In this document: positions 34,601-46,044 of the stretch, in pieces
Numbering within the stretch: the first letter of the stretch is position 1
Layout of the letters: the number at the start of each line of letters is the position of its first letter
Assembly (NCBI GenBank): GCA_964023205.1
Contig: OZ026835.1
Coordinates: 16,760,414-16,824,413 of the forward strand
Reading direction: 5' to 3'
DNA length: 64,000 bases
Origin: Lutraria lutraria
Taxonomy: Eukaryota; Mollusca; Bivalvia; Venerida; Mactridae
The notes under the pieces: generated by a model
What the model saw: only the letters and a program-made list of their open reading frames with translations
Databases searched by the model: none
What the model was told of the DNA's origin: nothing
Translations under genes and position numbers: made by a program

Positions 34601-37600
34601 TTTACTTTTTATGTGTGAAGCTCAATCAAAAGTGGTCAAAATTGTTATGTAATAGCTAATAACTAGTTTTAAATGGGGAAAAAGAGCAGTTCCCCTTTGA
34701 ATTTATCTGTAACTCCTTATTGACACATTGTATCAGAAAAGCTTCAGGTAAGCTTCTGTAAGGTAGCTGGTCACCTGCCTTCCTGATCCTTCCTGTATGA
34801 AGTCTGTCTGGTCATGGATCTGAACAGACATGAGGGATATGCGATCACTAGTCCAAGACCAGAATCAATCAGCAATGGAGGCCCCCCAAATATAAATAAA
34901 TAAAATATAATTCTTATTAATAAAAAGACCCAATGTTTTTCACAATGATATTCATTCATTTCAGGTTATTTTAAGTTGTTCAGCACTACCATGTTTGTTA
35001 CATTTACTGAGCAGTTCTAAAGAATCTATAAGAAAGGAAGCATGTTGGACAATATCGAACATAACTGCTGGTAACAGAATGCAAATACAAGTAAGTATGC
35101 CCTGATGTTTTAAGTTTTCAAAATTTAGTAAAAATTTATTTTTTATCATATTTTTATGCCTTCCTTGTATGACACATTATTAAAATGTGCTGAGTTCTCA
35201 GATTAGACAATATTTCCTGTATAATTTTTTTGGTGGCTGTGAAACGTATGGGAAGATAATAAGACATTTGGGGTGATAATACCTAGGGTGAGGTATAAAT
35301 TTAGGTAATTTTTTTCGTCCCCTTGGAACCCAACAATGTGATGTTGTTGGACTTCTGCAAGGACGATACAGTAAAGTGATAGTCAGGAAAATGGAAATGT
35401 TCATTTTGTTCACTCATTTGTTTCCTGATGTTGAACAACTCATTTATACCTCTGTTATTCACTTATTGAAAGAAAGTGAACATGTTTCTGTTCAGTGTAA
35501 ATTGAACTTAACAATACAACATTTGGTAGTTATAATCCACTGAAAGTTTAATGCTAGATGTATTTATTAGGAATTTTCTGTTAGATTAATTGTACCAAAT
35601 AAGCCTGTATACAATGTTTCATCCCCTTGGAACCCAGCAATGTGATATTGTTGGACTTCTGCAAGGACGATACAGTAAAGTGATAGTCAAGAAAATAAAA
35701 TGTTTGTTTTTTCTCTCATTCATTTCCTGAAGTCGAATAATTAATTCAGCGTTGATCCATTGATCTCTGGGATTTACTTTTGCAGTTTTTGTCATTTTAT
35801 TGTTCAACATTTTTTCCTCAACATGCTATTTTTCTCCTCGCAAAGGGCCTACCACATTTCCTCTACAGGTGAAAAAAGCACTGTTATGTAAATTAAAATA
35901 GTTCTTGATAAAGTTGAATCCCAATTAATGTTATCAAATTTTTCGTCCCCTTGGAACCCAGCAATGGGATGTTGTTGGACTTCTGCAAGGACGATACAGT
36001 AAAGCAATCTCCAGGAAAGAGGAAATGTTTGTTTTATACACTTGTTTATTCATGGAAGTTGGACATTTTGTACAAATCTTGTTTGATGCATTTGTAAACT
36101 TTCTAGTATTTCGTTTGTAAGCCTTTTTGTCTATAAATGGTGCTGTTAAAACATTTCGTCCCCTTGGAACCCAACAATGTGATGTTGTTGGACTTCTGCA
36201 AGAGTGATGGTCAGGATGAGAAATATCTTTGTTCTTTTCATTGGTATATCTTCTGATATCAAACATGTATATTGTAATAATCACGGAAACTATTAGGTAG
36301 TTAACATAAGATGTCACTAATACGAATAATTAGTTAATTAGACGTCGATATTCCATCCGAAAATATGTCATAACAATTTATTATACACTCTGGGCTTCAG
36401 TTGTAGTTGTTTAAGAATTTAGTAGTGTGATAGCAGTAGAACACACACCAAGTAACATTTTATTTACAATATATTGCTGATTTTGTTGTTACATTTACAT
36501 TTTAGAAACTTGTTTTCATAACTACAAATCAACAGTAATTGTTTTATTGACATTATAGGCTGTGATAGATGCTAATATATTCCCAGTGTTAATTGACATA
36601 TTGGGACGAGCAGATTTTAAGACAAGAAAGGAAGCAGCATGGGCCATAACAAATGCTACATCTGGAGGGTCTCCTGAACAAATAAGGTAGGAATTTAGGT
36701 AGTCTTGACCTATTAATGGTTCTATATAGTAGAAGACCTAGTCCTACTACTGAAAAACAAGTTTCTTCTTTGGTGAGAGTGACAGGTTACATACCTGTTT
36801 ATATAATGTCTCTATTGCTTTATCGTAAAAACTATGACTAGAAAGTCGTCCCCTTGGAACCCAGCAATGTGATATTGTTGGACTTCTGCAAGGACGATAT
36901 AGTAAGGTGATGGTCAGGGCCAAAGATATCTTTGACACTCACAGATATTTACCCAGAACTTTGAACATACTATCTGTATCAATGTAGATCATTGTGTTGC
37001 ATTCTATCTAGTGGTTTCTATGATATTCATGCATTTGTAACATACCTGAAATTCTTCCCTAAGGCACTACTTGCTCAATTCATGATATTAAATAATTCTC
37101 TCAATTTGTCCGCTTGGAACCCAACCATTTTATATTAGTGGCCTTCTGCACGGATGATACAGCAGTATGATCTCTAGGAAAGAGGAAATGCTATTAAATG
37201 TTAATTCTGTATACCTTAAAGTTGAACATTTTGTACTTACCATATTTATTTGTTCAGCATGTTTGTAGTTGAATTTCTAGGTCTAGGGTTGTATATTAAT
37301 TATTTTAATAAAACATTTCGTCCCCTTGGAACCCAACAATGGGATGTTGTTGGACTTCTGCAAGGACGATACAGTAAAGCAATTTTCAGGAAAGAGGAAA
37401 TGTTTGTTTTATACACTCATTTATTTCCTGAGGTTGAACAATTGATTTATACCTCAGTAATTGTATGAATGTTCTAGATCTGTATTGGAATGTTTTTGTT
37501 CTGTTTGAACTGTTATGAAACAACCATTATGTAGTTAAATTTTGTAGGGTCTGTGCTATGTGATTGAATGACTACTCAGTAAGATAAATTATCATGAGTG

Positions 37601-38707
37601 TGTCTGTTACTGTATACATTGTTTCATCTCTTGGGATCCAACAATTTGATACTGTTGGGTTTCTGCCAGGACGATACAGTGAGGTGATCTAGAAAATTGA
37701 GGAATATTTGTGCTATTCACTTAAGTTTCCTACCGACTTGTAAATGAAATGAAAGTTGAATGATTCATGAAACATTTGAACAAAGGTCATTGAAAAGGGA
37801 GAATTACAGGTTTTGTGCAGTTATTTGTATGTATATGCAGAGGTTAGTTAGTATATTATTTTGATAAATGAGTTAGAAAGAGATTCCGATGGCCTTGTGG
37901 TGGATTTTATCCATAGGTGACTATTAAATCATGTTTGATCTATAGATTGTACAGAAAATTTACTGATGTATAGATTTAATGCAATGCTTATTTCATTTAC
38001 AGATTTCTGGTAGAACAGGGTTGTATTCCTCCACTGTGTGATCTACTGACAGTAATGGACAGTAAGATAGTACATGTAGCTTTGAATGGTCTTGAGAACA
38101 TTTTACGTCTTGGTGACCAAGAAACAAAATCCAGTGGTGGAACTAACCCATATTCAGTAACGATTGAAGAATGTTACGGTATGTTTGAGTCTGTAAATTC
38201 TTAAAGTGTGCTTTATTGGTTTATTTTGTAAGATATGTGATAATAGAGCGATCACTAGTAATAAGTGTTTGCAGTCCAAGTGGTTTTATAGCCACCAATT
38301 GAACACCTGTTGGGTTCCAGTGGGGTTCAAACGCATTGCATTGAGGGGCTAGTGATTACTAATGATAGACCATATTCACTCCACCAGAGTCCCATGCAAC
38401 TTTCTGTAGTCTTTTCCATGTATTCAGGAAAATTGAAAAATTGGTACTTCATACATTTTCTTTGAAGTTTCTTTGGTCATGCTTTAAAACTTAGAATTAT
38501 CTTTTCTAACCTTTAGGTCTTGACAAGATTGAATTCTTACAAAGTCATGAAAACCGGGAGATCTACCAGAAAGCATTTGACATGATTGAACGATATTTTG
38601 GATCTGAAGAAGAGGATCGTGCCATAGCACCTGAAGTAGACCAAAATTCTGAGCAGTTTCAATTCCAGGCTGCAGATAATGCTCCCATGGGAGGGTTCCA
38701 GTTTTAG
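28603..38707 (+). CDS. KPNA1/5/6: importin subunit alpha (karyopherin alpha, KPNA1/5/6 type)
   Basis: Thirteen coding exons: 28603-28737, 29045-29146, 29515-29611, 29916-30007, 30333-30464, 30896-30984, 31179-31278, 32466-32629, 33070-33148, 34965-35090, 36559-36686, 38003-38178 and 38517-38707. All phases agree and give 536 residues, the usual family length. The N-terminal importin-beta-binding domain (about 10-55) has [20 protein letters not shown] and [10 protein letters not shown]. Armadillo repeats follow, with the NLS-binding W...N pairs visible in [56 protein letters not shown] and [12 protein letters not shown]. The C-terminal end has [13 protein letters not shown] and ends in GGFQF, as in vertebrate KPNA1/5/6. 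It carries NLS cargo into the nucleus with importin beta. The donor after 36686 (GTAGGA) is weak. Introns carry transposons and the hairpin array. Confidence 0.96.
31424..32324. mobile_element. 901-bp non-autonomous DNA transposon, hAT-like
   Basis: Inverted termini CAGTGTTTCCGCGAG and CTCGCAGAAACACTG (one mismatch) are flanked by a perfect 6-bp duplication GTATTC (31418-31423 and 32325-32330). It sits in the importin alpha intron between exons ending at 31278 and starting at 32466. It holds no transposase. A second terminus-like string, CAGGGCTCGAATTTAACAC, occurs inside at about 31807 and may mark a nested element. The open frame at 31532-31822 is not recognisable. Confidence 0.85.
33178..34565. 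mobile_element. 1.39-kb non-autonomous DNA transposon with palindromic ends
   Basis: Begins CTAGGCTAGCGCTAGCC and ends with the exact complement GGCTAGCGCTAGCCTAG. Both sides are flanked by CAGAT, consistent with a 5-bp target duplication. Because GGCTAGCGCTAGCC is itself a palindrome, each end can fold alone. Subterminal sequence repeats 'tcgcca'/'tggcga' on the left and 'tggcta'/'tagcca' on the right. No transposase seen. It lies in the importin alpha intron before exon 34965-35090. Confidence 0.8.
34770..34885 (-). mobile_element. tRNA-derived SINE head fragment
   Basis: Minus-strand reading shows GGGCCTCCATTGCTGATTGA, then ACTAGTGATCGCATATCCC, colinear with the SINE heads at 15570-15690 and 38277-38395 but more diverged. 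It lies in importin alpha, about 80 bp before exon 34965-35090, antisense to the gene. Confidence 0.45.
35315..35366 (+). ncRNA. hairpin copy 1
   Basis: Consensus-like copy: TCGTCC/GGACGA outer stem and CCAACAAT-GTGAT-GTTGTTGG apical stem-loop. A second hairpin with CAGGAAA/TTTCCTG follows at 35384-35427. Confidence 0.6.
35619..35670 (+). ncRNA. hairpin copy 2
   Basis: Apical stem CCAGCAAT-GTGAT-ATTGTTGG. Relative to copy 1, A-U became G-U and U-G became U-A, so pairing is kept. The outer stem has one mismatch (TCATCC). Confidence 0.6.
35943..35994 (+). ncRNA. hairpin copy 3
   Basis: Apical stem CCAGCAAT/GTTGTTGG with loop GGGAT and an intact outer stem. The downstream CAGGAAA hairpin has lost its right arm. 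Confidence 0.6.
36156..36203 (+). ncRNA. hairpin copy 4, outer stem deleted
   Basis: The apical half is identical to copy 1. After CTGCAAG about 13 bases are missing, including the GGACGA arm, so the outer stem cannot form. Confidence 0.55.
36846..36897 (+). ncRNA. hairpin copy 5
   Basis: First copy in the intron after exon 36559-36686. Apical stem as in copy 2 (CCAGCAAT/ATTGTTGG), with an intact outer stem. Confidence 0.6.
37106..37157 (+). ncRNA. hairpin copy 6, degenerate
   Basis: Same length and colinear, but with changes in both arms (CCAACCAT / ATTAGTGG, TTGTCC / GGATGA) that break the central apical pairs. Probably a decayed copy. Confidence 0.45.
37318..37369 (+). ncRNA. hairpin copy 7
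   Basis: Intact copy, CCAACAAT/GTTGTTGG with loop GGGAT and a perfect outer stem. It is followed by a clean second hairpin CAGGAAA...TTTCCTG at 37387-37430. Confidence 0.6.
37624..37674 (+). ncRNA. hairpin copy 8, diverged
   Basis: 51 nt. Several substitutions, yet the apical CCAACA/TGTTGG stem is kept, and most of the right arm (TTCTGCCAGGACGA) is retained. Confidence 0.5.
38277..38395 (-). mobile_element. tRNA-derived SINE head
   Basis: Minus-strand A-box region TGGTGGAGTGAATATGG, a middle segment AATCACTAGCCCCTCAATG and B-box-like GTTTGAACCCC. It sits in the last importin alpha intron, antisense to the gene. Confidence 0.6.
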
Positions 38708-41700
38708 CATGCCTGTTGAGAGGACGGAAATCACCATAGCAATATCGTTCATCTGTCAGAATATAGCTTAGCCATTTGTTGTGGTAGATTCTGATGAAGA
38801 ATTTACTGGCAAGGTCCTTTCCCCATTGACGTGAGACGTTGACAACTTGATATATTCCACGACTACAGGACTTTATGGACCCCGTGGATGGATGGCATCA
38901 TATGGTTGGTAACAGTTCGGACCATGGATAATGAGCACATGGATATTGGCGAGGCTGTCAATGTGTAGATGTATCTATGTTGATGCCAAATATTGGACAA
39001 AGGTTGAGTGAAGGACAAGACCAGATATAGAAGACATATTCCTTCAGTGTTACTGTAAGGAATGGCCAGCGACGTTGACTGTATACAGAGGATCACTGAA
39101 GTATGAAAGACTGAGAAGAGAGAGTCGTGATCGGCTAAGAAGAGGATAAACCATGTTTCTGTGGATTCAGAAATGTGAATTTATTGTTTTTTTATGGAAG
39201 AATTAATGGAAACCAGTGTTGATTAAATGTGTTCCTCAGACATATTCCTGTGACAATTTTATGACAGGTTTGACCTCAATAACATGAGAATTCTTGTGTT
39301 AAAACTATTCCTTGATCTCATTATATCGAGTCATTTCAAGAAAGTGTAAGCAATATCTTGACAAGTGACTCTTCAAGTATTTGTGATTGGTTTTTACTTG
39401 GAAATATATGCAGATTTAAGGAAACTGACATATTATGGTGCAAAAGTGACTGGAACTTTTTTGTGTTCATGTTTTATAAAATAAGGCCATTGACTTTAAT
39501 GTCCAAAGACGCTATAAACGAGTTCCCTGTTATGACGATATCCCCCTATGAAGTTACTACTGTGAAATAAAGCACATGGATTTTTATCCGAAAGATTTGC
39601 ATAATGTGATGTAAACATTGACCTTATCGGACATTTTGGACCAGTGGACTTGTGAACATTGACTTTTTTCGGCCCTTTTAAAGGACTTGCGTATTGTGAT
39701 AGATTATATGACTTCAGATTGTTGGAAGCTTATATTGGCTTATCGGGAAGCTTTTATAAGTTAACATACAAACATTCCAATGGTTTGAAGTTATGACTGC
39801 CAGAAATTTTATTCTAATCATTGTAATAATTTCTTCATAACCAGATTATTTTAACCTGCCTTCTACTGTACTGTGGTATCATTTAAGTTTTTGGCTGCAA
39901 TTGGACATTGTTGCTTTTTTCTGTTGTTTCATTCACATAATTGTTGATCCCAGTGTTGATTCTTTGAACTCATTATAGGAAATATAGAGAATTGTTTCCT
40001 TGAAGTCAAACTCGTGATATATTTTCCTTGTTTGAACAGTTTCCACTTAGCTATTAATGATATTAATTACTAAGTACATCCGGACTGACTACTTATTCTA
40101 TGGTAATAAGCAGCCTAGCACAATGTATAAACATTAACATAAATGATACCAGTCAGTATGTAGTGTATGTACATGCCTATTGTTATAATTTTCCATATTG
40201 GGATTGTTAATATTTGGTTAATGAAATAATCAATTATTCTTTAATTATCAGCTACTGTTGTCTTGTTATGTATGTTTCTGTTGGTGGTGTTGTAAAATAT
40301 TATCAATCTGTTAATTACTTTGGGTTTTTGTTACATTACATTATTTTCTAGCAATTTTTTTACAGCTATTTGCGTTGAATTTCTATATTATTATTCAATT
40401 TATTGTTGCTGACTTGTCCGTTGATTTTGTTCTGCTTATTCAGTTATCTATGCTATTGTGTTACAGTTTATACTGAGACTCAAGGGATTAGTATTACCAT
40501 GTGTGTCCATCTTTTTATTAATATTACCCATATTCTAATCAGTCCTGTGTTTCTAATGAATTGGTTGATTATTAATTGAAGTGTCAGTAATTATTCTTCT
40601 ACCTGAGATACATTTAACTCTATCCTTTTTTATTTCTTAAAGACTGCCTACTAGCACATGCAAGCATAGTACAGTTAGACAAATATTTCCATAATTTTAC
40701 TACTAACGACGGAGACGATTTGTTTTAATGTTGCTTGACCAATACTTGTTTAACTGTTGTTGTTCAGTTTTAAGTCATGAAGAGTCGAGTTTGTTCTGAA
40801 ATAATCCAACCTATTTTACTTCCTCATGTTTTATTTCTAGGTTTCTGAGTGTTCCTTCTAGCACACAAGAATATATATATATACTATGGTTACCTCCCTT
40901 ACACATTGTATAAATATGTTCCATCTGTATTGTAGATACATTATGATGTATGATCCATTTCCATCTTTCACACATGCTTAAATAAATACAAACGACAACT
41001 ACACACGAAACACATTCACAAATTGATACACACACAAAATAACCAATCAAAATGAATGTCATTTTTGTCAAGTATTATGAACTGCATAGTTAGGCTGTAT
41101 AAATTATGAAGTCTCAAGTATTCCGGATGGAAGCCTTGCCATAGGATAGTTTACTATTAACAGATTTTTTTTTCAAATTGACCTGGTACAATTGAAGAAT
41201 TGTTTTGACTCTGTGGAAATAATTTGAAGTATTTTTCAATTATTTTGGATGAATCAGTAGAAGAGTTTCAGGCTTTAATTAGTAGTACTAGTTGGGTGCA
41301 TCTCAGCATGGTTGGGAATATTTGATATTTTGTAAATAATACAGTGTTAGTTTTGTGAGACCAACTAGGGTAAAGATGCAAATGTTATTAGATTTAGCGA
41401 TGAGTTGCTGAATAAATTGCAAGGTTACAATCTGTAGCACAATTTTTTATTGACCAAATTTTATGAGCTCTTAATATGCAGCTTGGCTTCCAGCTTAGTC
41501 TTTCAGAGGCTTGTATTACTGACTGTGAGTTCACTGTCAAGAGTATAGAAGTATATGTATTCTGCTTATATACCTTACTGTTGTAATAGCACCAGAGAAG
41601 TTATTTTTGATACTATAGTTTTAATATGCTTAATAATATATTGGCTATTTTATAGCTTGTTGAATTGATATAAATGGATCATATTATGTTGAAAATGCTC

Positions 41701-42439
41701 AGTTTTAATCAAAATGAAGGAATGCACTTTCTGTGTATTTTATTTTATTCATTTGGCTTTGAAAATTGTAAATCTAACAGTTAAGCAATACGATTTGACT
41801 GATTTGTTGTGTGTTGGCACAATCTTGCACTCTGATTTCATCTTTTTGTAAGAAAAGAACAAGTCTATGTCATTTCTGGTTATTTTTTTTAAGAAGATGT
41901 ATTTAGATTAATACTTGTTTTTGGGTGTTAATGGATCAGTTACTGCTGGGTATTTCTAGGATAGTTGTTTAAGAAACCAGACTGACGGAATGGAAGTTAC
42001 ATGTAACACAGAATCAACAAAACCACAACAGTATACAAACATAAAACATATACATAACAAAAAAAAAAACATGCAAAAACAATAAAATGACAAACAAAAC
42101 TTTCACCAAGATACATTGTCAATCATGATTCTTGTGTGAATAAAATGTTAAATACTGGATTGTTTTTGGTTGTTTATTCTGTTGAATTCAGTACATAAAC
42201 AACTTTAATGTAGTCTGAATGTAGCATTTGTGTATATTTAATCAAAGACTGTGAATCCACAACTTGTGTATCCAGATGTCTCAATTTGTTGAGGATTTCC
42301 ATGTGAATTTGGGATACCGGTACATCACAAGAGTACAATGTTCCAGATACCCAGTCAAGGATACTTTAATCAACAGTTTCACTTCAACATCACCTAGCTG
42401 TACAAAAAGTCAGTAACAGACGGTAGCACTTTTCCAAAT

Positions 42440-42830
42440 CAAATACTATGAATTAAAAGAAAGTTGCCATAAACATCAACTCATTTATACTGATGGCTCT
42501 GAAGCTGGGATATTGTTGCAGCTGTGTCCGGAAATGAAGTATAAAAATGTCTTCCAGACAAGTCATTCGTTTTCAGTGTAGAAAAAAACCATCTTGTCCT
42601 CGATCTTGCTGAGGAATCAGTTGTATTCATGTTATCAGACTCATTATCTACAGTAAAATCTTCATATATAAATTGGATTTAGAAAGCCCCCCCCCCCCCC
42701 CCCCAACCCCTGTCTGTGATATCCTTGAGCAACCATCATTTCAGCACATCATAAAAACTTATTTTGCTGGATCCCAGGCATTTAAGGTCATAGATAAGGC
42801 TGATTGATGCAAGTGCTTAGTCAGTCCATG
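42440..42830 (+). pseudogene. decayed retrotransposon RNase H fragment
   Basis: Plus-strand translation in shifting frames gives HQLIYTDGSEAG, the first catalytic motif of RNase H (TDGS), then DIVAAVSGNEV, later DSLSTV (third-motif region) and FCWIPGI near 42763, matching the FCWVPGHxG end of RNase H domains in non-LTR retrotransposons. Frameshifts, stops and the C run interrupt it. It is a dead fragment, and the parent clade cannot be named. Confidence 0.5.
42687..42704 (+). repeat. C homopolymer of 18
   Basis: Eighteen consecutive C residues, followed by AACCCC. Length may be affected by sequencing or assembly error. Confidence 0.9.
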
Positions 42831-45800
42831 CATTACCAGTACCTGTTTCAGATGCCAAATTTTGAACTGTTTGATCTTCCTGGCAGTCACAAAGGGATGC
42901 TTGACATTTTACAACCAGCTTCACTCTCGGTGTAGGTCTGTGGATCGTTGGGTAAGATCCAGTCCAATCCATGATTCAACACTTGCGATCAACAAATCGA
43001 ATCATGGATCTTTTGTTATCAAGTAACTCATCTATAACTTCAACATTGCAGTCCTGAAGACGGCAAAATTTAATTTTCTTGTAGGAATAATGAAGCAAAT
43101 CAATACAAATTGTTCTACGCCCTGAAATTATGCATACTCACAATTAATGGATTTACCAGCATCATATTCTGTTTAAGCCTGTGACCCCTTATTTAAAGAT
43201 CTGATTGGACCTCTTGGCAAACAAAGTAGTCCATGATGAGACAATATATATTCAGATAAAAGGGATTTTTAAGGACAAAGAATAATCTTATGTTAAAAAA
43301 CAAGATTGTGAACCATGAATCTCAGTAATGACAATTATTCGTACTCAATTTTTCGATTCGTGATTACCTGAGTACTTGGATACTTGCCCCAGCCCTATTC
43401 AGCTGTCAGACAACTCTCAGTGATTGGCACCCGCTTCCAGGTCCATTCATCAGAAGTAATATTATCTAGATATAGAAATAGTCATTTATGTTGAACCTAT
43501 TCTTGGTTTCTCACCAGTGATGATATGCCACATTCTATAAAACATTATACTTATTGACTGAATCGACCTTCAGCCAATCCATGTAAGACACTGATGTCAC
43601 AAGCATAAAGACAGTCTTTGAAACTGTTAGGTCTGAAACTATTACCAGTAGTAATAACATAAATATATGTACAATAGACAATGATATCTTTTTTAAACAC
43701 TTTCTTTTAACTGTGTACATATGTTAGTACACTATATTATACAATGTATATTATACTTTTTTACACAGTTTATACTTGTTGCTTTCTTTTTATTTAAATG
43801 CCCACTATATGAGCATTATAGTCATCAGTGTGCCATAAAACAACTTTAAATATATATAATCAACTAAAAATATTGAAATGTTTACTATAGAGATAACTGA
43901 AGACAGTAATTGAGCCGATCTAAACAATAACATAGTCTCCCCTTACAGGACACATAGTGAATATATGTTGATCTTAGTACACAGGACACTTATTAGGAAC
44001 GTAGTCTGCATCTACTGGTTGAGTAATTTATGATTTACCATTATGATGACATAACTCAAAAGTTGCAACATGTTTCTACCATTCTAATACATAACAAAGA
44101 AAACTCAAATTTTTATTTTATTCAGTTTTCTGTACATGACAGGTTTAACATAACGATCATCACATTTCTATTCAAATCACAATTCTATCAAATTATGGGA
44201 AACTTTCAACTGCAAATCTATGTTTCTAAAATAATGTCTCTAGCACAACTAATGAAGTGCACATGAACAAATAACAATACACAAGGTAATAGGGAGTGCA
44301 GGTCACAAAATGGGGAATTTAACAAACCAGTGGACATGATAATTTTAATAATATTTTTTTTAGGTATTAATATATTCTTTTTGTTTAATAAGTACAAAAT
44401 ATGTACATTATCATAAATGAATGATTACACCTACTGGTATATAAAAAAGTGAATAAAAGTAGACTGGCAGTTAAATAGATAACTACAAAAGAAATCACAA
44501 TTTGTTAACTAGATTTTTATTGAAATCATTATTTTCGTAAGAAAAGGAAACATTTTGTTATAATGAAGTAACAATTATCATAATAAAATTTAGTAAACTG
44601 TATAATGAGTATATTTTAGTATTACTTTGATTATATCTACATTTTACTGACTAACTAACCAAACAGCATCTTGGAGAAAGTCAAAATGTTGAATTGTTTT
44701 GTGTTTCATCATACTACTGACATCAAACGATCACTTATGTATCTAGCTTACATAACAATGAGACATATCAAACAAGAAGCTAAAACTCATTCTTAACAGT
44801 AAACAAATGAAGTAAATACTTTAACACAATCTAAGGTAAACAACTCGAGTTGAACATATAGAAAGTTCAAAAATTGTATTTCTTACATCAATGCCTGACA
44901 CATTTTAATGATGTTACAAAACATACAATATTTGTTTTAAAACAAGCAGGAATCGTCCCTAATATCACAGATACAATAAAAAATACTGAAAGGGTTAATG
45001 TTGTACTTAAACAAAACTAGAAGACTACACGGCAATGATATATAATCAGACAAAATAATGGACTCATGAAAATTCAAGTGAAATATGATCTTCAGATTGT
45101 TTAAGGATAGTTTATTGTATCTACCTTGTTCAGTACCATATTTGATACCTTCAAGGTTACAAAACTTTCAACAACACTAGAATGCTATCAAACACTATAT
45201 AATGTGTTTCCATGCATGAACCCTTTGCACCAACATAATACATATAATTACAGATTATTAAAGCGAATGAAAATATTTAATAATCTATATCTGTATTAAG
45301 TTTCTTATTTCAATACACTTGTCAAGAATACTCATAAAAAGTAAACGGCACTATGTACAGTAGACAAAATATTTTAAGTGCAAGTAGAAGAATAGAAATC
45401 TTCTAATATTCCAACATCAGACTACACTGAATTAAATGAACAATTAAATTTCACCGCTGAAAAATTTAAGTTGTCACATCTTTAATGGAAATTTATCTTC
45501 CTACCATGATATCAATGAATGGCTGAATGGAGTTTTGCATGTAGAAGTATGGATTACAGAAACATTTAATCACCAGAATTGGTTTATCACAAATAATGCC
45601 AACACAAAATTATAGATTACTGGATTATAGCAAATACTCTGATATAATTAAATAAAGTAAGCTTACATTGAAAGACAAATAAACTGAAACACAGGTAAGA
45701 TTAAGTACACATCACATAGATGAAAACACAAACATCGGCTGGCACTACACATAGTAATGATCACAGAAAACTGCCAAGCAAAACTGCTCAACATAACATA

Positions 45801-46044
45801 CTGATAATAGCAAACTTAAATCAAGCCATCATACATTCATTGTATCACATTGGTATAAGGGTAATTCTAAAAAACATTTTTAAGGCAACTGTGTAAGTGT
45901 ACAATCATAATGTTGTCAATCCAACATGAAAATTATGACAGAAAATCAAATTCACAACATTTTTATTAACTTCTTATAGAATTTTATGAGCTAAGTATGA
46001 TGTATAAATTAAACTATTAGTTTTAGTTCTTTATGTTGTGAATA

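Larger units (their letters stand above)
35315..37674 (+). ncRNA. array of eight hairpin units in importin alpha introns
   Basis: Eight copies of a roughly 52-nt foldback lie in the two introns flanking exon 36559-36686, four in each, all in the same orientation, 210-690 bp apart. The typical fold is: outer stem TCGTCC/GGACGA, then CCTTGGAA paired imperfectly with ACTTCTGCAA, then CCAACAAT/GTTGTTGG closed by a 5-base loop GTGAT. Flanking sequence diverges faster than the hairpin, though a second CAGGAAA...TTTCCTG hairpin follows in several copies. Orientation is assumed to be that of the host gene. Candidates are an intronic microRNA-like cluster or a locally duplicated foldback repeat. The stem, about 22 bp, is short for a canonical animal pri-miRNA. 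I do not recognise a known miRNA. Confidence 0.55.
38708..46044. other. gene-poor region between convergent 3' ends
   Basis: 3' UTR of importin alpha at the left; AATAAA occurs at 39566-39571 and again at 42139-42144, so its end is undecided. 3' UTR of the CCDC81-like gene at the right, with a minus-strand AATAAA at 45962-45967, about 78 bases past the stop. In between lie an 18-base C run (42687-42704) and a decayed reverse-transcriptase-type RNase H fragment (42440-42830). No other gene is seen. Confidence 0.5.

Noticed and set aside
35198..36938. Minus-strand ORFs sharing the peptide [14 protein letters not shown]
   Set aside because: The repeated peptide is just the reverse translation of the hairpin copies. 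The frames do not join through splice sites, and the conservation is better explained by RNA pairing than by coding.
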